DNA of 64,000 nucleotides, taken from Utricularia gibba (Eukaryota; Streptophyta; Magnoliopsida; Lamiales; Lentibulariaceae). The notes below the pieces were generated by a model, which saw only the letters and a list, made by a program, of their open reading frames with translations, was not told the origin of the DNA and ran no database searches. Both the position numbers and the translations under genes were made by a program. The DNA is taken from contig NEEC01000019.1 of assembly GCA_002189035.1 (NCBI GenBank), forward strand, positions 744,001-808,000, given 5' to 3'. Positions 37,317 through 48,567 of this stretch are shown piece after piece (position 1 is the first letter of the stretch; each line of letters begins with the position of its first letter).

Positions 37317-38552
37317 TCAACCTTCACGGGAAATGATGTAACCAAGGTATTCCACATGGCTAACGCCAAAGAAACACTTAGACATCTTGGCATATAAGGA
37401 GTAATGTTGTAGTATAGAGAGTAAAATGATGAGATAATGAAGATGATCTATCCAAGTTTTACTATAGACCAAAATATCATCAAAAAAAAGTAAAACATAT
37501 TTACGGATCACAGTGAAAAAAACCGAATTCATTAAAGATTGAAATGTTGAGGGAGCATTAGTCAACCCAAATGGCATAACCAAAAATTCATAATGTCCTA
37601 AATGGGTAGAAAAACTAGTTTTGTAAATATCTTCACTCTTCATCCTAATTTGAAAGTAGCCAGAAAGTAAATCAAGTTTTGAAAAAAACTGAACACCATG
37701 AAGTTCATCTAATAAATCATCAATTAGGGGAATGGGGAAAGGATGCTTTAAAGAGTTATCATTTAAAAAACGAAAATCAATGCATATTCTCCATCCTCCA
37801 TCTTTTTTTGGAACCAATAATATAGGGGAGGAAAAAGGGCTTTTACTTGGACGAATGAGTCCGGAAGCGAGTAATTCATCAATGATTTTCTCCACCTCAT
37901 GTTTTAGATGATGTGGAATGAAGGGGGGGGGGGGGGGGTAGCGTTTTGGGGTGACACCGGACGCTAGTGCGATCTCATGCTCAATCTCCCTATGTCGCGG
38001 AAGTTCCTTTGGTTCCTGAAATACACTAGAATATTCATTGAGCAAGGCAGCAATCTGAGGAGGAGACACCTGGGTGTCGTGTGCCAGCGGAGAAGTCATT
38101 AAGGCATAGAGGTGGCCCAACAAACATATGGGTGTTGGAGATCATGTGGGGACACTTTAGATCCCGCAATGAGTGAAATGGGGGCGGTGGAGCCCAGGCA
38201 TGGAAAGGTGACCGTTTGCCCGTCCTTAGTGATAGAAAAAGTCATCGTCTTATATTTTGTCGGAGAAAGGATCATGTTCACTGAGAAAGCTGCCCCCGAG
38301 CACCATATCGTAATTTTTTTTAAAATCAAAGCTCCTGAAATCAAAACAGAATTCATGGGCTCTCATTTTCCAACAAAAATTTTTTGTTACCTGCTGGTTT
38401 ACGAAACGCTGTCCACCCGGCTCGGTTTCTAGAATTGGCTGAGTGGGCACTAATGGAAGAGATAATTTTTTGACCAAGCTTATATAAAGGAAACTGCTAG
38501 TTATGCTAGGGTCAAATAGAACTCTCAATTCTTGTTTTTGGTGAGATCCCAA
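37317..38552 (-). pseudogene. Retrotransposon pol: protease remnant and reverse transcriptase, broken
   Basis: The RT segment (38123-37317) is open for 268 codons. It shows KSPFSSPILLVPKKDGGWR, FSKLDLLSGYFQIRM, FLVMPFGLTNAPSTFQ and the catalytic FFDDILVYS, the usual gypsy order, and stops after LGYIISREG. Upstream, overlapping frames 38552-38250 and 38356-38099 carry a degenerate retropepsin-like region, so a frameshift is present. A run of 16 G at 37923-37938 (Pro codons on the minus strand) precedes the RT core and is a likely slippage site. Confidence 0.85.
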
Positions 38553-38555
38553 TAG

Positions 38556-38792
38556 TCAGAAGTGTTTCTCAGTGGTCTCTCCTCTAATGGCATGAATCGA
38601 GATTGTTTCCGAGGGGATTGCTACATACACAGGTGTTGGGGTGCTTGAGTGCATATCCTCATTCTGTTTTTCCAGGAAAACGTCATCTGCATCTAATAGA
38701 AACAATTGTTTGCCTGAACAACGATGCTCTCTAGAATAGGGATCCCCACATTTAATGCAAAGCTTCTTTTCCAATCGTTCTTTGACTAAGGC
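38556..38792 (-). pseudogene. gag 3' part with zinc knuckle, severed by hAT
   Basis: After the hAT insertion point the gag frame continues as DALVKERLEKKLC with the knuckle CIKCGDPYSREHRC, the CX2C...HxC form seen in many gypsy gag proteins. It leads into the protease region. Confidence 0.75.
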
Positions 38793-38800
38793 GTCGGGGA

Positions 38801-41780
38801 TAGGAATGGGCAAAAAATCCGACCTGTTGGATACCAATCTCAACCCAACCCGTGAGGGTCGGATTTTTAATGGATAAGGGGTAGATATGGATTTTAAAAT
38901 TTTAAATCCACCTTATAAAAATCCATCCCCGCCCCACATACCCAATTCATATGTTTTTTTTAAAAAATAATATAATAAATTTATATGAATTGAAGAGGGC
39001 ATGACAGAACGTCTGAACAATTTTATTAAATATTCATATTTTTTCTATTTGTTTCCCTTCTACTTTCCCTTTCACTTTAGGTTTCAGTTTTTTTCTGTAA
39101 AAGGGGGACGATGTTCTACAAAAGAAGCTAAGTTGGAGGGAGCTTGTGATACAAATTAGTAGGTTAAGGATTATGGAGATTGGAGAACTTGGCTATCACA
39201 AACATCTTTCACGGTGTGTATTATCTTCCTTTTAAAATTTCTCACCTCCTTAGATGTTTATTGCTTGCGAATGGGGTTTTGAAGGCTACAATAATAATGC
39301 TTCTTGCATGCTCTTTGGTGGGATAGGTCATTAAATTCATCCATTAAAAGACCCAAATTTATAATCAATGGCATATGGAATGAGCTTCTATTTCATGGTT
39401 CACGTTTCTTTATATTCTTGTATTAATTTGATATTTTTTTTCAAATCAAAGAAAGTGAGATTTCTTTTTTCAATCTTCTCATGCTCATTGTGTTGCTTTT
39501 ACTTTCACTTTCAGAGGCATGGCTTCAAATGAAGAAAATTCTATCTTTAGTCCAGATATTCAGTGCTCTAAAAATATAACAAAATCTGGTACTCCTTCAA
39601 CAAATAATCAAGAGGTAAAGCAGCATGATGGATATGATCATTCTAAATTGACATCTGAGGTTTGGCAGCATTTCAAAAAGGCACAAATTGATGAAAAGTG
39701 GAAGGCAATATGCAATTATTGTTCATCAGCACTTATTTTAGAACCAAAAAGTGGAACTTCACACTTGAAGCAACATTCTCAAAAGTGTAAAAAGCAATTA
39801 ATCCAAAGTTTGTGAGAAGTTGAGAATATTTCATGAGACTACAAAATTATTTTCAGGTATATCTTGTTAACTTTATTTTTTTTAATTTTATATGCTCATG
39901 ATTTTTAGATTTGACATTTAATAAATTTTTGTAGGGACATGTTATCCTACTGCAAATTTATTTTTTCCTCAATTATGTGAAATCAGATTGGTCTTAAACG
40001 AATGGATTAATGATCCAGATGAGTTGACACGGGATATGACAAGTAAGATGTTTGATAAGTTTATGAAATATTGGAATATGATTCATGGAATTATGGGAGT
40101 TGCTTGCTTGTTGGATCCTAGACATAAATCGTATCTTTTAGAATTTATTATGAGAAGTTTTATGGTTGGGAGAGTAGTACTCATGTTGAGAAAATTGTGA
40201 ATATTTGCTTGAGAATTTTGTTGGAGTATCAAAGACAAAAGGAAAGTACAAAGAACAATTTTTCATCAACTGAAGGATCTAGTTTTAGTGTTGGTTCATA
40301 TATGCAATCTTATGCTGATTTTGTTAGTTCTAAAAAGAGCAACAAGTCTAACTTCAAGTCAGAGCTAGATTACTACTTGAATGATGATGTTCTGCCGCTA
40401 TCTGAAAATTTTGCTATATTGGATTGGTGGAAAACAAATGGAGTGAAATATCCAACTCTCCAAAAAATTGCAAGAGATATATTAGCTATCCCTATTACGT
40501 TAGTGGCTTCTGAATCAGTTTTTAGCATAGGAGGCCGGATCATTAATCCACATCGAAGTAGATTACATTCATCTCTGGTTGAGGCTTTGGTTTGTTTAAG
40601 AAACTGGATATCCAATGAAAAAGGTAATACACTATTTATTATATGTTTTATTTATTTTATTTTATTTATTATTGAATAATTACGATTGAATCACTTAATT
40701 TTAGGATTTATGACTGCATTAACTCCATTTGTAACATTTTTGGAAGATGAGGAGGGAGAGGAAGAGACCTTAGAGTCTGAAGAAGAAGATCAAGAAATGT
40801 AGAACTTTTTTATATTAAGTGTAGACCTTGTTGTTATCGGTGTTCTTGTTGTTGTTTCTGTGGTGGGATTGCTGCTATTGTTGCTCGTGGAGTTGGTGGT
40901 AGCCACTCTCTGGCTTTATGGTTCTAAAACCAATAGAAGACTTTCTTGCCCTTGATCTTCCCAAAGGGGCAGAGCTATGCAGTGATATGCTGGATTTGTT
41001 TTATGATTTATTTTATTTATATGCATGTGATGGTGGGATTTACTTGTGTTTAATAGTACATTTTTCAACCAACACCTATCGGGGGTGGCTGATGGTGGAT
41101 GTTAAGTTTAATGTGAAGGAATTAAAGGTGACTTTGTAAATGTTCGGATATTCATGTGTTTCTTCTCAAGTTTCTTAACCATAACTGTTTACTCAATTCA
41201 AAAGAAATTCTAAAAATGGATTGTTTGAAACTCTTGTGATTTCTTTGTTTAATACCTGATTGTGAGGTTGCATCATGTCTTGATCCCTCAGTAAGCAATT
41301 ACTTACAATTGCTCGTGTCAAAACATGGTGCTTTGTGACCCATTGTTGTTGGATTTGTCAGATGGTGAGCTCAGAACAATGTTGGCCATTGTGTCCATCA
41401 TGTTGGATGGTGGTGGTTAGGGTCCCGGTAGATTGCACCATGAGTGATGATTAATTTTTCAATAGAAATTTTTGGTATGTTAATTATTAACTCATGCATG
41501 ATTTTGAAGAGGAACAGGCACATGAAAGATAAAACTTTTGATTTGTCAAGTTAATAATAGTTATATTGTATTGTAAAATTGCTTATTTACAATTTTGTTT
41601 CAATAGAATAATTAATGTGATGGATAATCATAATGGATGGATTACCCGATGGGACGGATTTGAATTTAAAAAGTAAAACCCATTGGAGGGGAGGGTTGGG
41701 TTTGGATTTGTTTTTAATAAAGATGAGGTGGGTGCGGGTTTGATAAAACCCGCCCCAAACCTGCCCCATGCCCATCCCTA
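38801..41780 (+). mobile_element. hAT transposon, internally deleted, with 8-bp target duplication
   Basis: Terminal repeats read TAGGAATGGGCA on the left and, complementary, TAGGGATGGGCA on the right. They are flanked by the 8-bp duplications GTCGGGGA (38793-38800) and GTTGGGGA (41781-41788), which differ at one base. The subterminal DNA is rich in CCCG/CGGG words. The element sits in the gag gene of the retrotransposon. Confidence 0.88.
39519..40802 (+). pseudogene. hAT transposase with deleted catalytic middle
   Basis: The N-terminal BED zinc finger is intact: SEVWQHFKKAQ, then a CNYC pair and a HLKQHSQKC end. The C-terminal half follows after ~170 bp: DPRHKSYLLEF, then the dimerisation domain with LDWWKTNGVKYPTLQKIAR, SVFSIGGRIINPHRSRL and an acidic tail ending at TAG 40800-40802. 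The several hundred residues normally in between are gone, and frame changes occur near 39815 and 40190. It is non-functional. Confidence 0.85.
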
Positions 41781-42864
41781 GTTGGGGATGTGTCCTCTTC
41801 AGGGATTATGATAAGATCGAGGCCACCCTTAAGAGAGAGAGTAGAACTTCGTCGTTGGAGTGCTGAGTATTCTGCTTCTTTAGAAAGAACGAAGCATATA
41901 ATTTCTTCTTCCGTTTGAAGTTTGGCACCACTGATAGCTTCTTGAAGCTCTTCCTTAAACCCACTAATTAAAATAGTCACATAATTCTCCAACTGATATT
42001 TAGGGAATAAGAGAGTAATTTGTGATCGATAATGATCATATTCATCCAAATACTCTGAAACTGAGCCTTTCTGCTTAGTAAGCATCCTGGTAGGGTCGAT
42101 TCGTTCAAAACGGAATACCAGAGATCTTACAAATTTATTCCAACAACGGGATTGCTCTATAGCTACATAACCAGCAACCCATTCGTCTGCCACACCAGTG
42201 AATCCTACACTTGCATAATCAACCCAATCGTCCTTATTGACTTGAGTTGCAAATCGAAAGAATTGAGTGATTCTCCGAATCTATCCTCTTGGATGTGTCC
42301 CATCAAAAGAAGGTAAGGTCATTTTCGGTAGATTGGCATGGCCCTTCCCATAAGAATCCAGGTTCTGATCCCATAAGTAGGGATTTGAGTTGGTTGATTG
42401 TGATTTGAGTTCCTTACCCCAAAATTGACCGTTCCTGTGCTAATGATTGAAGTTGTTGTGAGAGAGGTTGGAATTGGGCAGTAAATGCTGCAAGTGACTC
42501 CACCTGAACAGAACCGTTGCTACTGGGTTATGTGGACTGGATGGAGAAGAAGGACCCGCCTCAAAATGACCCGACTACGAGATCCGATCACTTTAATTTT
42601 TTGCTTTAAATACTGGTTGTGATTTTCTATTTTGTTCAAGTCAGTTACAGACGAATGCTGTTTTTTGTTTCGTGTATTTTTGTTTACCACCAAGCGTTTC
42701 TCTATCCGATCCTCAAAGAGGCATTGAGTTGTGCGAATATTTGTGTGATAGGTGGCTAATTCTTGAATCTGCTGATGCATATCCTCCAAGGGTTGAGGGT
42801 CTCCCACGTTTTCATGGGTATCGAGACGATATGCAGAATATTCATCTGCTTGATGAGAGGCCAT
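41714..42864 (-). pseudogene. Retrotransposon gag, 5' part
   Basis: The segment starts at 42864 (MASHQADEYSAY) with a coiled-coil-like region. The capsid part at 42193-41789 has GYVAIEQSRCWNKFV, VSEYLDEYDHYRSQI and LISGFKEELQEAI, the retrotransposon gag (capsid) pattern. The frames between 42520 and 42193 are broken. The hAT element cuts it after PEEDTSP. Confidence 0.8.
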
Positions 42865-42907
42865 AGAGCTAGTGATAATTTTGGACTTCCCAAGTGCCAG
42901 GATTATA

Positions 42908-42919
42908 GCTCTGATACCA
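42908..42919 (-). other. Primer-binding site of the retrotransposon
   Basis: On the minus strand TGGTATCAGAGC lies 3 nt after the 5' LTR. It is complementary to the 3' end of initiator methionine tRNA and is the commonest plant PBS. It fixes the orientation of the element. Confidence 0.9.
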
Positions 42920-42922
42920 CTT

Positions 42923-43360
42923 TGTTACAGCGTAACTATATCTTCCAACTAATTTTCAAGAGGAAGAGAAAGATGTTCGAGGAGATGAAGAGGTAAGGCA
43001 GGAGAGAAGATAGAACATAGTGGAAAAAAAGATATTCATTTCATAGTCATCGCAAATCATCAAAAACTACATATTTGTAGAGAATAACTGCAACGGTCTT
43101 CTGCAAAAGTGATATGCTTTGAGACCTAATGATGTGATCTAATTGGAGACCTAATGATGGCTATACTGCTTACTGACGACTTGATTTAATATTGAATCCC
43201 CACTTTAAATTTTAGAAGGTCACCTACGGTGGCTTTTCTTGAACTTCCTGTCTGTTGGGTTAATTCAGCTGAATTGACAAGTATATCTCCTCCTTGGTCA
43301 GGTTTGTCTTCTTTGCATTTCTTCTATATACCTGTACACTGAAAATCTATTTTTGTTACA
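42923..43360 (-). repeat. 5' LTR of the gypsy element
   Basis: A 438-bp LTR starts TGTAACAAAAATAG and ends TGTAACA on the minus strand. It aligns with the interrupted left copy. Its outer edge is only 184 bp from the ATG of the DOG1-domain gene. Confidence 0.88.
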
Positions 43361-43544
43361 CAGCTGTAGTTCTCGTCTTGGGAATGCTGAGGGCTTCCCT
43401 TTCACTTAGTGGGCTTTATTTGGGCCTGTTTATTTTTTGAACTGGCCCAGTTAATCCCGCTCCTCTTTTTTCACAATTCACACCATATATAACATCACAA
43501 CTCAAACCGTGAAGTCATCTGCTCTCTACGGCTATCGGAAAAAG

Positions 43545-44255
43545 ATGTTGCGGTCGGTTTTCTCTGGCCGCAAGAAACCCCTGACGATTCCCTTCGGCAG
43601 TTTTTACAATGATTGGGTTTCCAAACTCGCCGCCACTCTACTCCCAGACCTCCGCCGCGCGATTGCCTCTGCCGCCGTCGCGCCGATGCCCCTCGCCGTC
43701 CAAATAAACGCCGTGCACGAGCATTTCCAACTGTACTTCAACGCCCTCGACGAGGCGGCCGCCATAGACGTTGCCCAATGTCTCCTTCCGCAGTGGCGCA
43801 ACAGCCTCGAGAAGCCCTTCCTCTGGCTCGGGGATCTCCACCCGTATCTCTTCTCCAACCTCCTCCGCAAATTTCTTGACGATCAAGAAAACGAGGAAGA
43901 AGGCGACACCGACGCACAGTCGCAGATATGCTGCAGGGGATTCACGGAGAGGGTCGATCAGATCGAATGTGGCGTGAGGCTCATGGCGCCGGCGCTGGCG
44001 GCGCGTGCATTAGAAGCCCAGTTGAAGGTCGCAACAAAAATGGGTGAGGATTGGTTGGAGAAGAAAGATGATCTGAAGGAGAAAATGGCGGCGGAGATGG
44101 AGGAGCTCGCCGAAGTGGTGGTGGACGCTAACCGTCTGAGGAGAAGCGTTTTGGCTGATATTTTGACCGCAACGACGCCGTATCAGGGCGCCCTGTTTCT
44201 TCAGGCCCTGTGTGAATTCCTGGTTGGAATCCATGATGAAAAGCTTCATCACTGA
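43545..44255 (+). CDS. DOG1-domain protein, INAPERTURATE POLLEN1-like
   Basis: DOG1-domain proteins act in seed dormancy (DOG1), bZIP/TGA partnership or pollen aperture formation (INP1). Single exon, 236 aa. The start is the ATG at 43545 (MLRSVFSGRKKP); an open frame extends upstream but lacks an ATG. The domain shows FYNDWVSKLAATLLPDLRRA, HFQLYFNALDEAA, then WRNSLEKPFLWLGDLHPYLF. The second half has the usual amphipathic helices (EERV-like FTERVDQIECGVRL, LAEVVVDANRLRRSVL). The LEKPFLWLGDLHPYLF wording and the lack of a bZIP favour INP1 over DOG1 (memory of the family, moderate). The gypsy LTR ends 184 bp upstream, so its promoter may be partly transposon-derived. Confidence 0.85.
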   Translation: MLRSVFSGRKKPLTIPFGSFYNDWVSKLAATLLPDLRRAIASAAVAPMPLAVQINAVHEHFQLYFNALDEAAAIDVAQCLLPQWRNSLEKPFLWLGDLHPYLFSNLLRKFLDDQENEEEGDTDAQSQICCRGFTERVDQIECGVRLMAPALAARALEAQLKVATKMGEDWLEKKDDLKEKMAAEMEELAEVVVDANRLRRSVLADILTATTPYQGALFLQALCEFLVGIHDEKLHH

Positions 44256-44468
44256 ACCGCAGTGATTGTCTGATCAATGCTCTTGGACATGAAATAGCAT
44301 AGAATGCTGAAACACAATACACTCCGCGCGATCCAAAATAGTATAGAGCAAGCTGAAGCAAACTCAGTTCACAGCAGAAGAAAAGCTCAAGAAAAGGCAT
44401 TGGGGAAATTGCAGACTACAAAGAAGAATGCGCAATGCAGAAACTTACAAGCACAGTTAGTGTTTGAG

Positions 44469-45896
44469 TTAAGAGGTTTGAGGGGTTCTCGCGGGTTTCT
44501 TTGAGGCCTTCTTTGTATCAGAATTAGCTGCTTTTCTTTTGTCCTTTCTTTCTCTTTTCTTCAGAGATGTCATTCTGGCTTTCAAGATTGTGGCGTAACT
44601 TGACTGAAATCGTTGATGATCTTTCGGGCCAACCTGAAGATGAAGGAAACCAGTGATAAAATGAATATGAGGTGGGATATTGTACAAACCATTCCTCCAA
44701 GAATGAACCTTGCATGTTAGGAGACACTATGAATCAGGGAAAACAGAAGGATGAATGCATGTGAACGCCAACAGGGAGGAGCAATCAGCACGAGGGAAAA
44801 AGGAAATGTGCGCAAGAACACACCATACAATGCTTAAATTCTTCAGAAAAAAAATATAGAATGTGCTCTTAAAGGAAAAACATACACACTACTGCACCGA
44901 GCATCTTAAAGAATTATGGTCTCTCATGGGGTAAGCTCGAATCGTTGGATACATGGATAATTTTTTGCCAAAAAAACGCAAAATTGAGAAAAGAGGTGGA
45001 TGGTCCAGTCATATTTACCATAGTTGAAATTGTTTTCTTGCCGTCAGTTGCTCGAATAAGGCACTTGTACTCAACCTTTTCACCAGCAGTCACCATCTTA
45101 TTCCTTTTCACTTTAGACTTGTCTGAAGCTGAAGAGAGACCAATTGAAGAAATTAAAAGTTATGCCAATATCCAACAACGTGACTTTTATACACAAATGC
45201 TTGTGTAGTGTGAATTTCATCTAGTCGACAGAAGGGAAAGGAGACAGTAGGTTCAAAGAGCAACACTCACAGTGCTTCAACGTAACCCAGACAGACCCCT
45301 TTTCTGTAGTTCGTTCGAACATGTTGCTAAGTTCATTAAGAAAGGGATCAGGATGCAACCGCACCTGGACAATATCAACGCCCAAAAGCTAAAATATCAT
45401 CACGATACAGAGTTTCACGACCAGGCACATAACATGCAAAGAAAACTAGCAAAAACAGCATATTTCAGATCAATGGATTTCCTTGAGATCTTGTTAACTC
45501 AACGAAGGCAGATAATTCAGCTTTGGATAGTGCAGAGAGCAAGACCTGTGTTACCAAACCAAGCTTTCTCTGTTGCGCAAAATTCCCAATCCAAACAAGA
45601 AAATAAGGAATTTCAGTTTATCTCAATGCAACCAATGTACCTCGGAAACTCATCTCTGTTTAACACACTGGAAAACACCAAATATACTTATCTGACTGAC
45701 AAAACCAATGCGCTTGAGATTAGAATTTGGGAAAAAAATTCAAAATCAAGCATTAACTCATGAATTGTGATCCATAAACATGTCGAAAAACACAACGAAA
45801 TCCAATCCAACAATTGCAGCACATAACATTCACGAATCAACACAGAAAATGCTCGCAAACCGACTGAATTTCAAAATAATAAAAAAAATTCACCAT
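44469..45896 (-). CDS. SRP14: Signal recognition particle 14 kDa protein
   Basis: SRP14 pairs with SRP9 on the Alu domain of SRP RNA and slows elongation during targeting to the ER. Exons on the minus strand are 45896-45894 (ATG only), 45364-45271, 45128-45019 and 44633-44469. They sum to 372 nt, giving 123 aa, the family size. Seen: DPFLNELSNMFERTTEKG, SVWVTLKHSSDKSKVKRNK, YKCLIRATDGKKTIST, VGPKDHQRFQSSYATILKAR and a Lys-rich tail. The start is inferred: family members begin MV, exon 2 starts at GTG, and ATG|GTGAAT at 45896-45891 gives a donor right after the ATG with the correct phase. Its stop faces that of the DOG1-domain gene across ~210 bp. Confidence 0.88.
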
Positions 45897-46314
45897 TTTT
45901 CGCTTGCAAAGAACGACGAAGAAGAAAAGCGCCGAAACGGGTTGATCTTCCCTTTTCCCAGGGTTTATTCACGAATTTGCTACTGCCTTACACTTCCCCT
46001 TTTAAAGCAATTTTTTAATAAAATTGTTTTAATATACATCATGCTTTGATATAAATAATTTACAATAACTAATATCAAGCCTAAATAAATAATTTATATT
46101 TTAAAAACATCATAAATTTAAAATCAATTATTACTTTCTATTTTATTAAAATCAACTCTCAAAAAACAATATGAGGAACATCAAATAATAATTCCAAAGA
46201 GAAATGCATTTCATTACTCAATTCCAAGAGACCTTCACAAACCACATGTTTCCATCAAATGGCAGCTTATTGCAGAAACTGAAGAAATAAAGCAGGTTCT
46301 TCAGGGGCAGGAAG
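45897..46314. other. Spacer between SRP14 and aldose epimerase
   Basis: The SRP14 5' leader and promoter, then AT-rich DNA and the 3' UTR of the epimerase gene. No gene is seen. Confidence 0.5.
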
Positions 46315-48183
46315 CTACTCAGCAGAGAACTCAAACAACATGCTGTGCTTGTACTTCTCACCGGGACGAACAACGATCGACGGGAAGTTCGCCTGGTTGA
46401 TGGCATTGGGGAAGCCCTGAGTCTCAAGGCAACACGCGGAATGCTTCTCATAGACAGCGCCATCTTTCCCAACAATTCCATTCACATAGTTTGCAGTGTA
46501 AAACTGCATTCCGGGAGCAGTTGTCCACAGATCCAAGGTTCTGGAGCTGGCAGGATCCCTCAGTTTTGCCGCATACTTCAGGCCTGATTTTTCCACACCG
46601 CTGTCAAGAACATAGTTGTGATCGTAGCCTATACCCACCTCATGGACACGGCTGCCGATTGTGGCCTCGTTAGTGAAGTCAAATGGGGTGCCTTTAACCG
46701 GCAAGATTTCGCCGGTAGGGATGAGGTTTTCATCCACCGGAGTGATGTGGTCGCTGAATATCTGGATGGTGTGATCAAGGATTCTTCCAGAACTGTGGCC
46801 GGCTAAGTTCCAGTATGTATGTTGGGCTAAGCTGATTGGAGTTGGCTTGCTTCCAGGCACACCTTCCATGTCCAGCCTCAGTGTGGTACTGGAAATGAGT
46901 GTATAGGTTGCAGTGAAGGAAACGTCTCCTGGATAGCCTGCAATAGTAACAGCAGGAAGGAGTTTTGGTATGTAAAAACAATATCACTTTCGATTCCCTA
47001 AAATTCAGGGTGACCTTCTTCTCCATCATGGCTATGGTACTTGAATGTAATAGAAGGATGGTCGCCTTGCTTGTATTCAGCAACCTCCCAGGTGACTTTG
47101 TCATATCCCTTGTGCCCACCTTCAAATGTAATTGTTCAGTACATTACAGCAAATGAAAGGACATGCTGCCATTCTCCTCACACTTCCAGAATCATGCTTA
47201 ACGCAATGAAAGCAGGAAACCATTTACTGTTACAATGATGCCCATATATATGTTGCCACAACCATTTCCATAATGAAAAGCAAGTGACAGAGAACTGTGT
47301 GCAGGGGATTCCATCTTCATAACACAGAAAACATCTCCAACTCCCCACTTTTCACAGATAACACAAAGCTTGTAGAGCCAAAAAAATGAGAAAAAAGCGC
47401 ACGTTCAAGGCATTGGAGTCAAATCTAAATCAATGTTTCGAAAAATTTTTGAAAACTGTTTTTACTTTTCAAAATTATTTTAAAAAAAGTAAAAATAACT
47501 AACTTCATACTTTTTAAAAATAACTTTTATAGTATAATTTTAAAATTATTTTTAATAGAATTACTTTTATAATTAAAAATATTCTAAAACAAAACTATCT
47601 TACTTTTCAAAAATAGAAATAAATTTTAAAAATTTTCCAAAACACTACTTCATCAAATCCATCAGCATATATAGGATTCAAACAAAGAATGGTACCATGG
47701 AGACTATTAGGTGGCTTGTTAAGAGGCAAAGAATGTTCCATTCCATCTAGCGTAAACTTCCCATCTTTGATTCTGTTTGCCACCCGACCCACAATGCACC
47801 CAAAATAAGGTGCTTCACCTTTCTGGGCAGAACCAATCCAACTCAAATATGAGAACAGAACAAGGGGCATAAACAGTTCATTTCTACCACCAGATCCGTA
47901 TCAAAGGCAAGCGTTTGCACGAATAAAAGACAAGATCCCAATGCCACTGACCTGGTAAGGCTCTAGTGAGTCGAATCCAAGAACAACATCGGATAAATTT
48001 CCTGCAATTATGATCAGATTATAAAAATTTCTGACGATCAAGGAGTATGAGAAATCAGATTCAGGGGTATGGAATATTACCTTGTTTGTCGGGCACAAGC
48101 AAGGAGGTGATCGTGCAACCAAAGTTTGATACTTTGACTTGCATGGTACCATTGTTTAGTTCAAAGAGCTTCGCTTCCGCCAT
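46315..48183 (-). CDS. Aldose 1-epimerase (galactose mutarotase)
   Basis: This enzyme interconverts alpha and beta anomers of hexoses such as glucose and galactose. Five exons on the minus strand (48183-48081, 48001-47952, 47822-47696, 47119-47015, 46937-46315) sum to 1008 nt, giving 335 aa, the plant family length. The N-terminus is MAEAKLFELNNGTMQVKV with no targeting signal, so cytosolic. Seen: FGCIVGRVANRI, NSLHGGHKGYDKVTW, the catalytic His region AQHTYWNLAGH, VGIGYDHNYV, and the catalytic Glu in CLETQGFPNAINQ. It is divergent from OEP64, with 384 bp between the two start codons. Confidence 0.95.
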
Positions 48184-48567
48184 TGAATCAGTCGTAAATC
48201 ACCGATTTCTCTGCTTTCCGAACGCGTGGAGCAAATGAAACCGGGATCCGGGGGTTTGATACAGTAAAGGAAGTGAGACCGGAATCGGATCTCTGGATTA
48301 CTTTTTTATATAAAAAAAAGGGGAATAATAGTTGACATTTTTTAAATGGTGTCTGTAGAAATTCGTAGGTATTTAACCTATATTCGAGAAACTTTACGGT
48401 TCCCTTTCTCCGTCCCGCGGCGTACCCCTATCGAAATGCCAAGTCGGGATTCCTGGTGAAGGTTCTTTCTGAAAAAGAGTTACTTGAGATTTTTGGTGAA
48501 GATTTTTGGTGAAGGTTATTGCTGAACAAGGCTTAATTAATCTGCTGAATTGGGGTATTCTGGAAGC
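48184..48567. promoter_or_regulatory. Shared divergent promoter region (epimerase / OEP64)
   Basis: 384 bp separate the two ATGs. It contains both leaders and a TATATAAAA-like stretch near 48306. No coding sequence is seen. Confidence 0.5.

Larger units (their letters stand above)
31273..43360 (-). mobile_element. Ty3/gypsy-type LTR retrotransposon, defective, with three nested insertions
   Basis: The element reads right to left: 5' LTR (43360-42923), primer-binding site, gag, protease remnant, reverse transcriptase, then a pol tail and the 3' LTR. RNase H and the integrase core are missing; only a short pol C-terminal piece (ATWEDASWLRRHFPDF, about 36645-36550) remains next to the 3' LTR. 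A hAT element splits gag and a Harbinger element splits the left LTR. The LTRs differ by several percent by eye, so the insertion is not recent. The left LTR lacks the first ~10 bases of the right copy, and no target duplication is visible. Confidence 0.88.

Noticed and set aside
45272-45763. 163-codon plus-strand frame
   Set aside because: It overlaps SRP14 exon 2 on the other strand and continues into its intron; it shows no family signature.
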